A stretch of DNA of 26,474 nucleotides. Origin: Micavibrio sp. UBA2638 (GTDB lineage: Bacteria; Pseudomonadota; Alphaproteobacteria; Micavibrionales; Micavibrionaceae). The position numbers were made by a program, and so were the translations under genes. Shown here one piece after another: positions 14,037 to 21,408 of the stretch. Position 1 is the first letter of the stretch; each line of letters starts with the position of its first letter. The stretch covers positions 64,146 to 90,619 of the forward strand of contig DENS01000017.1 in assembly GCA_002359735.1 (NCBI GenBank), written 5' to 3'. The notes under the pieces are model-generated. The model was not told the DNA's origin and searched no databases. It saw only the letters and a program-made list of their open reading frames with translations.

Positions 14037-14852
14037 ATGAACTTAAGTGCGCCGGTTAAAACAAACAGAGATGGTATCACCATCAATGACGACACTGGAT
14101 TTGCCGGCATGCGCAAGGCCGGAAAGCTCGCCGCACAGGTTCTGGACATGATTACAGACCATGTTGTTCCCGGCGTTACAACCGAAGAGTTGGACCGCAT
14201 TTGTCACCTTTACATTACAAAAAACGGTGCAATCCCGGCCCCGCTAAACTATAAAGGCTTTCCGAAATCAATCTGCACATCAAAAAATCACATTATATGC
14301 CATGGTATTCCTGATGACACCATCCTGAAGGAAGGCGACATTTTAAATATTGACGTCACTGTAATTTTGGATGGCTGGTACGGCGACACATCGCGCATGT
14401 TTTTTGTTGGCGATAAGATCCCCGTAAAGGCCAAACGCCTCGTAGAAGTGACTTACGATTGCATGATGTACGGTATAGAGGCCGTAAAACCGGGGGCAAC
14501 ACTTGGTGATATCGGCCATGCCATACAGCAACACGCAGAAAAAAACCGCTTCTCGGTTGTCCGTGACTTCTGCGGCCACGGTTTAGGGCGTAACTTCCAC
14601 GAACCCCCTTCTATTGTTCATTACGGCGAACCGAAGACCGGCTTAATTTTGGAGCCAGGCATGTTCTTTACCATTGAGCCCATGATCAATACCGGAGATT
14701 GGCGCATGAAAGTACTGGCAGATGGCTGGACAGCCGTCACCCGCGACCGCGGCTTATCCGCACAGTTCGAGCACTCTCTGGCCGTTACTGATGACGGATT
14801 CGAAATTTTCACCCACTCCCCTAAAGGGTATACGCAGCCGCCTTACGCGTAA
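14037..14852 (+). CDS. map: Methionine aminopeptidase, type I
   Basis: The 271-residue metalloenzyme removes the initiator methionine from new proteins. The pita-bread fold carries its five metal ligands: the two Asp in NIDVTVILDGWYGDTSRMF, His in GHGLGRNFHEPPSI, Glu in FTIEPMI and Glu in QFEHSLAV. The substrate-side histidine is in ICHGIP. The start at 14037 (MNLSAPVK) is chosen because an AAAAAGGG site lies 12 bases upstream and a further 35 in-frame codons upstream are not protein-like. The first 20 residues before the catalytic domain form a short extension. It is divergent from cinA. Confidence 0.96.
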   Translation: MNLSAPVKTNRDGITINDDTGFAGMRKAGKLAAQVLDMITDHVVPGVTTEELDRICHLYITKNGAIPAPLNYKGFPKSICTSKNHIICHGIPDDTILKEGDILNIDVTVILDGWYGDTSRMFFVGDKIPVKAKRLVEVTYDCMMYGIEAVKPGATLGDIGHAIQQHAEKNRFSVVRDFCGHGLGRNFHEPPSIVHYGEPKTGLILEPGMFFTIEPMINTGDWRMKVLADGWTAVTRDRGLSAQFEHSLAVTDDGFEIFTHSPKGYTQPPYA

Positions 14853-14906
14853 TTTTGACACAAAACCAGTTTACATATAAAATAACCTTCTAACGTAAGG
14901 GGATTT

Positions 14907-15503
14907 ATGCGTAATCTTATTGATATAATTCAGGACAAAAATGCACAAGGCATACCTGTCTACGTTATGCCGGTCGGTCTCCCGGCGAGCGGAAAGAGTA
15001 GTTTTTACAAAGAACTGGCAAGCAGAATTGATATCCAGCTCTTGGGCTTTGACGCCATCACTGAGGAATTCCAAAAAGCGAATAATCTATCCTACGGTGA
15101 AGCCTACGAGCAAATGCCGTTAGAAGAAAAAACAAAACGATTTGAAACCAGACGCGATTCTCTTATTGCTGACTCTCATAATATTTATCCCGACTTAACC
15201 AATCTTAGCGGCGCCACACGCGGCGATGTATTGAGAGACCTGCCTCAATATTTTCACATCGGAATATTTTTCCCCATAAATGAAGACGAATCCAAAATTC
15301 GGTGTCAACAAAGGCAAGCACAAACCGGAAAACACGTTCCAGAAGACGTTATAGAAATGATGGCGTCCAATATGAACAAACCGCGGCCCATTGAATTCGA
15401 TATGCTGTTTCAATACAATGAAGGACAGTTAACCTTAATGTCGAACCACGATCATAATACACAAACACCCGCAGCAACGGGTATAGAAGCACCGGCTTTA
15501 TAA
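14907..15503 (+). CDS. P-loop kinase of the AAA_33/zeta-toxin type
   Basis: The 198-residue protein has an early Walker A loop, VGLPASGKSSF (about residues 23-33), after a beta strand VYVMP. A likely acidic catalytic residue is in LLGFDAIT, and a lid-like stretch with several Arg and Gln (RCQQRQAQTGKHVP) precedes the final helices. This is the plan of small-molecule, polynucleotide or zeta-type kinases; the phosphate acceptor cannot be told. An upstream antitoxin gene is absent, which argues against a plain zeta toxin. The C-terminus is unstructured (NHDHNTQTPAATG). The ATG at 14907 has an AAGGGG site 6 bases upstream. It lies between map and radC on the same strand. Confidence 0.8.
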   Translation: MRNLIDIIQDKNAQGIPVYVMPVGLPASGKSSFYKELASRIDIQLLGFDAITEEFQKANNLSYGEAYEQMPLEEKTKRFETRRDSLIADSHNIYPDLTNLSGATRGDVLRDLPQYFHIGIFFPINEDESKIRCQQRQAQTGKHVPEDVIEMMASNMNKPRPIEFDMLFQYNEGQLTLMSNHDHNTQTPAATGIEAPAL

Positions 15504-15535
15504 CCACATCATATCGCAGCCTTAATAAATTACTT

Positions 15536-15564
15536 TTGCATTGGGCGCCTGTTCTATTTAAAAC
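15536..15564 (+). promoter_or_regulatory. Promoter giving a leaderless radC mRNA
   Basis: TTGCAT (15536-15541), a 17-base spacer and TAAAAC (15559-15564) are followed by 6 bases and the radC ATG at 15571. There is no Shine-Dalgarno, so transcription would begin at or next to the A of the start codon. Confidence 0.5.
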
Positions 15565-15570
15565 ATAGAC

Positions 15571-16275
15571 ATGGACAATGCCCAGAAAACAAAAAAAGAA
15601 AACAAGCCCCACTACCATGGCCACCGTGATCGCCTACGTGCCCGATTCGCCGAGGGCGGGGAGGCTGCGCTGCAAGATTACGAACTGCTGGAGCTTGCCC
15701 TGTTCCCCCTGATCCCGCGTAAGGACGTCAAACCGTTGGCCAAAGATTTAATCGCGCATTTCGGTTCCCTGCATGAAATGATGGCCGCCAGCATCGAGGC
15801 CCTGCAGGCCGTGGACGGCATAAGCTACAACTGCGCCGTTGGGTTAAAATCGATTTTTGCCCTCAACCTGCGCGCCATGAAACGGGAATTTAAGGCCAAA
15901 CCCGTTCTGAACAACTGGACACGGTTGATGGATTATTGCCACGCCACCATGGCGCATGAAAAAAAGGAACATTTCCGCATCCTGTTCCTGAACAAGAAAA
16001 ACGAGTTACTGGCCGATGAAATCCAAGGCTCCGGCACTGTTGATCACACCCCGGCCTACCCCCGTGAGATTATGAAACGTGCCCTTGAGCATGGCGCCAC
16101 AGCCTTGATCCTGATGCACAACCATCCGAGCGGTGATCCTAAACCCAGCCGGGCCGATATCGATATGACCGAAACCATCATTCTGGCAGCAGAACCCTTT
16201 GGCATTGTCATTCATGACCACATCATCATCTCGCGCAATGGCTATACCAGCTTTAAAAGCGAAGGGCTGATATAG
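15571..16275 (+). CDS. radC: RadC family JAB-domain protein
   Basis: The 234-residue protein has an N-terminal helix-hairpin-helix-like region (about 20-100, with GHRDRLRARF and VDGISYNCAVGL) and a C-terminal JAB/MPN metalloprotease-like domain (about 110-234). The JAMM zinc motif HNHPSGDPKPSRADID is complete, with a likely catalytic Glu upstream. The name comes from a supposed repair role in E. coli that was later traced to another gene, so the true function is uncertain; the family is often linked to DNA processing. The TAG stop is directly followed by the ATG of the L,D-transpeptidase, so the two are likely coupled. Confidence 0.93.
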   Translation: MDNAQKTKKENKPHYHGHRDRLRARFAEGGEAALQDYELLELALFPLIPRKDVKPLAKDLIAHFGSLHEMMAASIEALQAVDGISYNCAVGLKSIFALNLRAMKREFKAKPVLNNWTRLMDYCHATMAHEKKEHFRILFLNKKNELLADEIQGSGTVDHTPAYPREIMKRALEHGATALILMHNHPSGDPKPSRADIDMTETIILAAEPFGIVIHDHIIISRNGYTSFKSEGLI

Positions 16276-17076
16276 ATGATTTTTCCACGTCATGGCGAGG
16301 AGGCACAGCCGACGCGGCAATCCATGTCGATGTGGATTGCTTCGCTTACGCTCGCAATGACGGCATTGATATTCCTCTCCGCCTGCGCTGCCCCGCTCCC
16401 CACCTCTGAGCGATTAGAACAGGTCAAGGCACAAAAATGGGCACAAGTGCGCCAGCAAACGGCAATCGCTGGCTTTGTTGAGGAAACGCCGGCCTTCATC
16501 CGTATTTTCAAACAGGATTCAACGCTGGAATTATGGTTACAAGAGCCGGAAAGCCCGCAATTTGGCCTATACAAAACCTACCCAATCTGTAACTTTTCCG
16601 GCACAAAAGGCCCGAAAATCATAGAGGGCGATCACCAATCCCCAGAAGGATTTTATGAGGTCGGTGCAAGACAAATGAATCCCTGGAGCCGCAGGCACCT
16701 CTCCTTTAATCTGGGGTTTCCAAATGCCTATGATACAGCGCAAGGGCGAACAGGCTCGGCGCTTATGATCCATGGCGGTTGTGATTCGGTTGGCTGTTAT
16801 GCGCTCACCGATGAACTGGTCGAAGAGGTTTATTTGCTGGTCGAGGCCAGCATTGCGGGCGGTGCGAATGTCCCTGTCCACATATTTCCTTTCCGTATGA
16901 ACGCCATAAACATGCACCGTCATAAGGCCGCACCATGGCTTCCCTTTTGGCAAAACCTCAAGCAAGGCTATGATGCCTTTGAGATTACAAAAATCCCGCC
17001 TGAAATATCCGTAAGGGCTGGACAAAACGGCGTGCAGTATGTATTCGATACACCCGTAAATAAAAGCGTATTCTGA
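16276..17076 (+). CDS. YafK-type L,D-transpeptidase lipoprotein with repeat-derived leader
   Basis: The 266-residue protein has a YkuD/L,D-transpeptidase domain with the catalytic motif LMIHGGCDSVGCYALTD (His166, nucleophile Cys174), in the YafK style. These enzymes act on peptidoglycan stem peptides in the periplasm, and some release attached lipoproteins. A lipobox LSAC with Cys37 predicts lipid anchoring. The ATG at 16276 follows the radC stop directly and has GAAGGG 9 bases upstream; ATG at 16324 or 16330 (MSMWIASL) would give a more normal signal peptide. Oddly, residues about 5-29 are encoded by an imperfect palindromic repeat, so the signal peptide core WIASLTLAMT comes from repeat DNA. 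Confidence 0.9.
   Translation: MIFPRHGEEAQPTRQSMSMWIASLTLAMTALIFLSACAAPLPTSERLEQVKAQKWAQVRQQTAIAGFVEETPAFIRIFKQDSTLELWLQEPESPQFGLYKTYPICNFSGTKGPKIIEGDHQSPEGFYEVGARQMNPWSRRHLSFNLGFPNAYDTAQGRTGSALMIHGGCDSVGCYALTDELVEEVYLLVEASIAGGANVPVHIFPFRMNAINMHRHKAAPWLPFWQNLKQGYDAFEITKIPPEISVRAGQNGVQYVFDTPVNKSVF
16288..16362. repeat. Dispersed palindromic element inside the L,D-transpeptidase leader
   Basis: The outer arms CGTCATGGCGAG (16288-16299) and CTCGCAATGACG (16351-16362) match at 11 of 12 positions; the inner arms GCAATCCA (16317-16324) and TGGATTGC (16333-16340) match perfectly around an 8-base loop. The motif CGTCATTGCGAG...GCAATCCA is one I recognise as a widely dispersed bacterial palindrome, similar in behaviour to the Rickettsia palindromic elements that sit in genes. 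No second copy was seen here. Confidence 0.75.
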
Positions 17077-17105
17077 GCGCACTTATCGAACCAAATTGGT
17101 TTTCT

Positions 17106-17131
17106 ACTAGGCATAAGAAGCGAAGCCTAGT
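17106..17131. repeat. Intergenic 7-bp dyad before purB
   Basis: ACTAGGC (17106-17112) and GCCTAGT (17125-17131) pair around 12 bases, and CTAGG recurs at 17136-17140. There is no T-run, so it is not a normal terminator. It may be a relic of another dispersed repeat. Confidence 0.35.
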
Positions 17132-17186
17132 AAATCTAGGTGAGCGACGAATAACGACGCAGACAAGCAAATTGGAAAGATAAAAC

Positions 17187-18503
17187 ATGATACCCCGATA
17201 CTCCCGCCCTGAAATGGCCAACATATTCGAACAGGAAAACAAATTCCGCATCTGGCTGGAGGTCGAGACACTGGCGCTGGAGAAAATGGCGGAAATGGGG
17301 ATCGTACCGGACGCAGCCGCCAAAGACCTGCGTGAAAAAGGTGGTTTTGACGTGACCCGCATCAACGAGATCGAGGCCGAAGTCAAACATGATGTGATCG
17401 CTTTCCTGACCTCTGTCGCCGAACATGTTGGCGAAAACTCACGCTATGTGCACCAAGGCATGACCAGCTCGGATGTGATTGACACCAGCTTTGCCGTCAT
17501 GCTGACGCAAGCAGCCGATATCATCATCAAGGATCTGGATCGCCTGTGCGAGGCCCTGAAAACCCGCGCGCTGGAGCACAAAGAAACGGTCTGTATAGGC
17601 CGCAGCCACGGCATCCATGGCGAGCCGACCACATTCGGCATGAAACTGGCCGGGCATTATGCCGCCTTCGCGCGGGCAAAAGAGCGCATGATCGCCGCCC
17701 GCGAAGAAGTCTCCACTGTCATCATTTCCGGCGCCGTTGGCACCTACCCCGTCCTGTCACCGGAAATTGAGGCGCATGTCGCTGAAAAGCTCGGCCTAAA
17801 GCCTGAAATTCATTCCACGCAGGTGATCCCGCGCGATCGCCACGCCATGTTCTTTGCTACGCTTGGTGTGATCGCCAGCTCGATTGAAAATCTCGCGGTT
17901 GAGCTGCGCCACCTGCAACGGACAGAGGTGCGAGAGGCCGAAGAATATTTCGACCCAAAGCAAAAAGGCTCCTCTGCTATGCCGCACAAACGCAACCCGA
18001 TTGGCGCGGAAAACCTGACCGGTCAGGCCCGCATCATTCGCGCCGCTGTTATTCCAGCCATGGAAAATGTCGCGCTTTGGCATGAACGTGATATTTCACA
18101 CAGCGCGGTTGAGCGTACCATTCTGCCCGATGCCTGCATTTCGGCTGATTACGCCCTGAACCGCTTGGCCGGATTGATCGAAAAGCTGCTGGTTTACCCC
18201 GATACTATGATGGCCAATTTGAACCGTCTGGGCGGGCTGCATTTCTCGCAGAAAGCCATGCTGGCCCTGACGCAAGCGGGCGTAAGCCGTGAAGAGGCCT
18301 ACCGCATGGTCCAGCGCAACGCCATGAAAGTCTGGGGCAGCGCCGCCGAAAACGGCAATCAGGCCACGCTGGAGCTGCGCGGCGAGCTGGAAAAAGATCC
18401 GGATGTCACCGCAAAGCTCAATAAAGACGATCTGGACGAAATCTTCGACCTTGCCCCCTACACAAAGAATATCGATTTCGTTTTTAAGCGCGTTTTCGGT
18501 TAG
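17187..18503 (+). CDS. purB: Adenylosuccinate lyase
   Basis: The 438-residue enzyme, of normal length, cleaves SAICAR and adenylosuccinate to release fumarate in purine synthesis. It has the fumarase/aspartase superfamily fold: TSSDVIDTSF near residue 92, the active-site histidine region GRSHGIHGEPTTFG near 140, and the signature loop GSSAMPHKRNPIGAENLTG near 262-280 with its flexible catalytic serine. The ATG at 17187 has GGAAAG 7 bases upstream and starts the conserved MIPRYSRPEM. It sits alone in direction + after the L,D-transpeptidase with a 110-base gap holding a small dyad. Confidence 0.97.
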   Translation: MIPRYSRPEMANIFEQENKFRIWLEVETLALEKMAEMGIVPDAAAKDLREKGGFDVTRINEIEAEVKHDVIAFLTSVAEHVGENSRYVHQGMTSSDVIDTSFAVMLTQAADIIIKDLDRLCEALKTRALEHKETVCIGRSHGIHGEPTTFGMKLAGHYAAFARAKERMIAAREEVSTVIISGAVGTYPVLSPEIEAHVAEKLGLKPEIHSTQVIPRDRHAMFFATLGVIASSIENLAVELRHLQRTEVREAEEYFDPKQKGSSAMPHKRNPIGAENLTGQARIIRAAVIPAMENVALWHERDISHSAVERTILPDACISADYALNRLAGLIEKLLVYPDTMMANLNRLGGLHFSQKAMLALTQAGVSREEAYRMVQRNAMKVWGSAAENGNQATLELRGELEKDPDVTAKLNKDDLDEIFDLAPYTKNIDFVFKRVFG

Positions 18504-18528
18504 AAAATAACGTAGCAACAGATATGTA

Positions 18529-18558
18529 TTGACATAACACACGTCCTTGTACTATTGT
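18529..18558 (+). promoter_or_regulatory. Promoter of the small unknown gene after purB
   Basis: A consensus TTGACA (18529-18534), an 18-base spacer and TATTGT (18553-18558) stand directly upstream of a GGAGG ribosome site. Confidence 0.6.
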
Positions 18559-18580
18559 TTCTTAAAATGTGGAGGCAAAG

Positions 18581-18946
18581 ATGTCTATAAGTGGAATATT
18601 TACTAAAGCAAATGGTCAGCTACTAAAGGCTGGCGCATATTTAAACTCTAAATCACTGTGCTCTTTTGCAATGGGAAAAACAAATGTGTTCAATAATTCC
18701 GCAGCTCTAAGAATTGCAGCAGAAGGTAAGAACTACAAAGCATTTAGTACAATACTCAACAAAGCAACCGATGAAGGTGGTGGTTTTGCAACCACGCTTG
18801 ATTTCGGACTAGGTCAAGATTGGAACAGAGTCGAAGACTTAGCCAAAACCGATGACATTTTATCCAAGTCACTTCTTGAATACGAAGCCAGAGCCGATCA
18901 GCGCATGGATGCCCTTTTCGAAGAAATCCCCGATCTAACCAGATAA
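18581..18946 (+). CDS. Small hypothetical protein with its own promoter
   Basis: The 121-residue protein was not recognised. It begins MSISGIFTKANGQLLKAGAY, has a Gly-rich middle (DEGGGFATTLDFGLGQDW) and an acidic helical end (DDILSKSLLEYEARADQRMDAL cut short here to its key acidic and Arg residues). It is cytosolic by appearance. The start at 18581 is chosen because GGAGG ends 5 bases before the ATG; an in-frame GTG at 18569 would include that site. It has a consensus -35 promoter and a weak hairpin after the stop, and so looks like a monocistronic gene. AT-rich codon use (AAA, ACA, TTT) differs somewhat from purB. Confidence 0.75.
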   Translation: MSISGIFTKANGQLLKAGAYLNSKSLCSFAMGKTNVFNNSAALRIAAEGKNYKAFSTILNKATDEGGGFATTLDFGLGQDWNRVEDLAKTDDILSKSLLEYEARADQRMDALFEEIPDLTR

Positions 18947-18955
18947 CCGGGAAGT

Positions 18956-18981
18956 GCGGGACACGTTGTTTTAACGTGCCC
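18956..18981 (+). terminator. Weak hairpin after the small unknown gene
   Basis: GGG-A-CACGTT pairs with AACGTG-CCC with one bulged A. No T-run follows (CCCCTTATG), so termination would be partial. Confidence 0.4.
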
Positions 18982-19126
18982 CCTTATGAAGCCACGCCTC
19001 CCCCCGCTTTTACCTGCTACCCCACTATATTAGATAAGACATATTGCATTTTACATAAATCTTAACTGTTTTTTACCTATTCTCGCGCTAGAATATTAGA
19101 AGAGCGTAACTTAAGGCAGAAAACTT

Positions 19127-19936
19127 TTGCATCATAGATTTATACATTCAGCATTCTACGACAGGCACAAACGTAAGATACTGCGCCTGAATGAAATGAT
19201 TACGCTTGTGACCGCCATTGCCCTTCTCGCTTTTTTAACCGGCGACGAGACCTATCAGGCAAAAGAACGGCGTTTTATGATCAGCGAAATACAAATGACG
19301 GCATTTGTCACAGGGCTGCATACCGGTTTATACAAAATTGATGAGAAAGTCCTGAATGTGATGGGGCAAATTCCACGAACAAACTTTCTGGACAGTGAAC
19401 ATTCATTCTACGCCTATAAAAATGTGGCCCTGCCAATGGTATCAGAACGGTATATTATTCCCGAACCATTTTTAACCGCGATGATGATACATTTAATGGG
19501 AGTACACAAAGCCGACACAGTGCTGGAAATCGGGTATGGCACAGGATATGAAGCCGCCATATTGTCAAAACTTGCGAAAAAAGTTTACACTATTAAACAA
19601 CAAAATCCGCTCGGCAAAGCATCTGAGGCATCAAACGTAGAAAACAGTCTGGCCGAATATCGCAATGTACAATCAGTTATTGGCAACGGCATTCATGGCT
19701 GGCCCAGGAAAGCGCCATTTGACGCCATACTGGTAAAACAAGCCATTAGCGATATGCCGCCGCAAGCCTTGATAGACCAGTTAACGCCTTATGGTCGTCT
19801 GGTTATTCCCATTGAAGACAGTACCACCCATGAACAGCGCGTCATGGTATATCTGAAAATGCCCGATGGATCGGTTCAAAGCCGTGAAACACTTTACGTT
19901 AAAATGACTCATTTACTGCCGGGCCAAGATATTTAG
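19127..19936 (+). CDS. Membrane-anchored, degenerate PCMT-like methyltransferase
   Basis: The 269-residue protein has a basic N-terminus (RHKRK), one membrane segment (ITLVTAIALLAFL, about 25-37) and a protein-L-isoaspartate methyltransferase fold (about 85-235). SAM motif I reads VLEIGYGTGYEAAIL, which is close to the norm. Two key places differ. The substrate loop that normally reads GQTIS in ALPIGQGQTISQPY is ERYIIP here, losing the catalytic serine, and the acidic residue that binds ribose after motif I (TIE) is Lys (TIK). Isoaspartate repair is therefore doubtful. The start is TTG with AAGG 10 bases upstream; ATG at 19196 would keep the membrane segment but remove the basic region. Confidence 0.8.
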   Translation: MHHRFIHSAFYDRHKRKILRLNEMITLVTAIALLAFLTGDETYQAKERRFMISEIQMTAFVTGLHTGLYKIDEKVLNVMGQIPRTNFLDSEHSFYAYKNVALPMVSERYIIPEPFLTAMMIHLMGVHKADTVLEIGYGTGYEAAILSKLAKKVYTIKQQNPLGKASEASNVENSLAEYRNVQSVIGNGIHGWPRKAPFDAILVKQAISDMPPQALIDQLTPYGRLVIPIEDSTTHEQRVMVYLKMPDGSVQSRETLYVKMTHLLPGQDI

Positions 19937-19966
19937 ACATTCCCCTTGCAATGCCCCAACTACAAA

Positions 19967-19981
19967 TGATAATTATTATCA
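19967..19981. promoter_or_regulatory. Perfect 7-1-7 Fur-type box upstream of bfr
   Basis: TGATAAT-T-ATTATCA is a perfect palindrome identical to the classical 7-1-7 Fur consensus TGATAATnATTATCA. It lies about 10 bases upstream of the -35 box, centred near -52 from the inferred start of transcription. Confidence 0.8.
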
Positions 19982-19990
19982 GCTAAGCGG

Positions 19991-20019
19991 TTGAAAAATT
20001 TACATTTTCACCTTGCTAT
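19991..20019 (+). promoter_or_regulatory. Promoter candidate of bfr
   Basis: TTGAAA (19991-19996), a 17-base spacer and TGCTAT (20014-20019) precede bfr, leaving a leader of about 60 bases. Confidence 0.45.
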
Positions 20020-20084
20020 CATGGCATCTCTTTCGTATGTTAAAGCAGCATATTATAAAAAGCCCCAACAAAAAGGACAAATCC

Positions 20085-20573
20085 ATGAAAGGCGACAAGA
20101 AAGTTATACAATTCCTGAACGAGGCATTGAAAAAGGAATTAGGCGCAATTAACCAATACTTCCTGCATTCCCGCATTCTTGAAGATTGGGGCGTCACAAA
20201 ATTGGCCAAGCACGAATACAACGAATCCATTGAAGAAATGAAACATGCGGATGAATTAATCAAACGCATCCTATTTCTTGAAGGACTTCCAAACCTGCAA
20301 GATGTTGGAAAACTTCATATCGGGGAAAATGTTCAGGAAATACTGGAATGTGATTTAAGAATCGAAATTGAGGGCGTCGCAAATTACAAAAAAGCCGTTG
20401 CGCATGCCGAAAGCGTCCATGACTTCGTTTCACGCGACCTGTTCCTGACAATCCTGAAAGACGAAGAACATCATGTCGATTATTTGGAAACGCAATTACA
20501 AATGATTAAAGATATGGGCGCACAAAATTACATACAGTTAAATTCCGAAAGCCCCCTTGATGCCGAAGGCTAA
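20085..20573 (+). CDS. bfr: Bacterioferritin
   Basis: The 162-residue subunit builds the 24-mer iron-storage shell with heme between dimers. The ferroxidase ligands Glu18, Glu51, His54, Glu94, Glu127 and His130 are visible (LKKELGAINQYF, EEMKHADE, DEEHHVDYLE). The axial heme ligand Met52 is kept. The segment RILFLEGLPNLQD is the family signature. The ATG at 20085 is preferred because AAGGA lies 7 bases upstream and MKGDKKVI matches the family start. The stop is the first of three in-frame GGC-TAA units in tandem, then comes a strong terminator. A Fur-type box upstream indicates iron control. A ferredoxin partner gene (bfd) lies 0.8 kb downstream. Confidence 0.97.
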   Translation: MKGDKKVIQFLNEALKKELGAINQYFLHSRILEDWGVTKLAKHEYNESIEEMKHADELIKRILFLEGLPNLQDVGKLHIGENVQEILECDLRIEIEGVANYKKAVAHAESVHDFVSRDLFLTILKDEEHHVDYLETQLQMIKDMGAQNYIQLNSESPLDAEG

Positions 20574-20585
20574 GGCTAAGGCTAA
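20568..20585 (+). repeat. Tandem GGCTAA x3 at the bfr stop codon
   Basis: The 6-base unit GGCTAA is repeated three times in frame, so the gene ends Gly-stop-Gly-stop-Gly-stop. Slippage here would not alter the protein. Confidence 0.7.
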
Positions 20586-20617
20586 AGTAATGTCAGTGTG
20601 ACTATACAGAAGACAAT

Positions 20618-20648
20618 AAAAAAGCGGTTATACAGGCCGCTTTTTTTT
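20618..20648 (+). terminator. Rho-independent terminator of bfr
   Basis: AAAAAAGCGG and CCGCTTTTTT form a hairpin around 9 bases, ending in eight T. The A-tract on the left makes it able to work in the other direction for the convergent thioredoxin gene. Confidence 0.9.
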
Positions 20649-20738
20649 GTATCCATCGCAATAAAATAAACACGGCTCACATTACAGGCACATCAAGCGA
20701 CAGCCGACAGCCAAACGCTAAAAACCAAACGCCGCTCA

Positions 20739-21248
20739 TTACTCCAAGGCGCCGCCCTCAATATACGCTCTGGCAACTGACGGGGAAAGCACGCCTTGCT
20801 TATGAACATATCCATGCGCATCAATCAAAGCCGTAAAGGGGATGCCATTACCTGGCTGTATGCCGAAGCGTTCTAAAGGTTTGGCGAATATATCGCGGCG
20901 GTTCCACACATATGGGGTAAAGGGGATGTCCGCATATTGCTTTTGCAAATAACGCCATAAAGTCTCAGGATCTTTGTCTAACGAAACGGCAATGACGCGG
21001 CCCGGATAATCCTTGGCGATTGCTGATATTTCGGGTAAAGATTTTCGGCAATATGGGCACCAGGACGTATACAGAAAGAAAACCGTGCGCTGCCCCTTTG
21101 CCTGATCCAAGGCGGCGGCCACCTGACTGGCAGACACCAACTTATACTGCTCTGCCGCTTTTGCTTTGCTTGTCGCCACACCGGCCATAACAAATAACAA
21201 AGAAAACAGGACCGGCAGACCCAAAATATTGAAACGTAATGTGCGCAT
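20739..21248 (-). CDS. Periplasmic TlpA-like thioredoxin
   Basis: The 169-residue protein has a signal peptide (MRTLRFNILGLPVLFSLLF, cleavage likely near KAKAAEQ), then a thioredoxin fold. The redox motif is WCPYC in FLYTSWCPYCRKSLPE, and the cis-proline loop is NGIPFTALID. It should act as a thiol reductase or oxidase in the periplasm, for example in cytochrome c maturation or envelope disulfide balance; its partner is unknown. The start at 21248 gives a normal signal peptide; a Met 5 codons upstream (21263) is possible but lacks a ribosome site. It converges on bfr and is divergent from bfd. Confidence 0.88.
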   Translation of the reverse strand: MRTLRFNILGLPVLFSLLFVMAGVATSKAKAAEQYKLVSASQVAAALDQAKGQRTVFFLYTSWCPYCRKSLPEISAIAKDYPGRVIAVSLDKDPETLWRYLQKQYADIPFTPYVWNRRDIFAKPLERFGIQPGNGIPFTALIDAHGYVHKQGVLSPSVARAYIEGGALE

Positions 21249-21325
21249 ATACCACTCTATCATTCATATTTTCATTCGCTAGCCTATCATACAAAGTTAC
21301 AGCTATGTGCATAATATTACAGATG

Positions 21326-21348
21326 ATAATGCGAATGACTTGCATTAT
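21326..21348. promoter_or_regulatory. Inverted repeat upstream of bfd, Fur-like half-site
   Basis: ATAATGC (21326-21332) and GCATTAT (21342-21348) are perfect inverted repeats separated by 9 bases. The left arm lies in TGATAAT, a Fur half-site; the right half does not fit the 7-1-7 model, so this is weaker than the bfr box. Confidence 0.35.
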
Positions 21349-21367
21349 TATTCAGCAAATGATATTG

Positions 21368-21384
21368 ATTCTTAATATAAGAAT
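21368..21384. promoter_or_regulatory. Perfect 7-3-7 palindrome next to the bfd start
   Basis: ATTCTTA (21368-21374) and TAAGAAT (21378-21384) flank ATA. It ends 24 bases before the bfd ATG, a common operator place. The regulator is not known; an iron-related factor is a guess from the gene it precedes. Confidence 0.45.
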
Positions 21385-21408
21385 TTTACTTTGCAGGGAA
21401 GAGTGCCA

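Noticed and set aside
14907..15503. Zeta toxin of a toxin-antitoxin pair
   Set aside because: There is a P-loop kinase fold but no small antitoxin gene beside it; the neighbours are map and radC.
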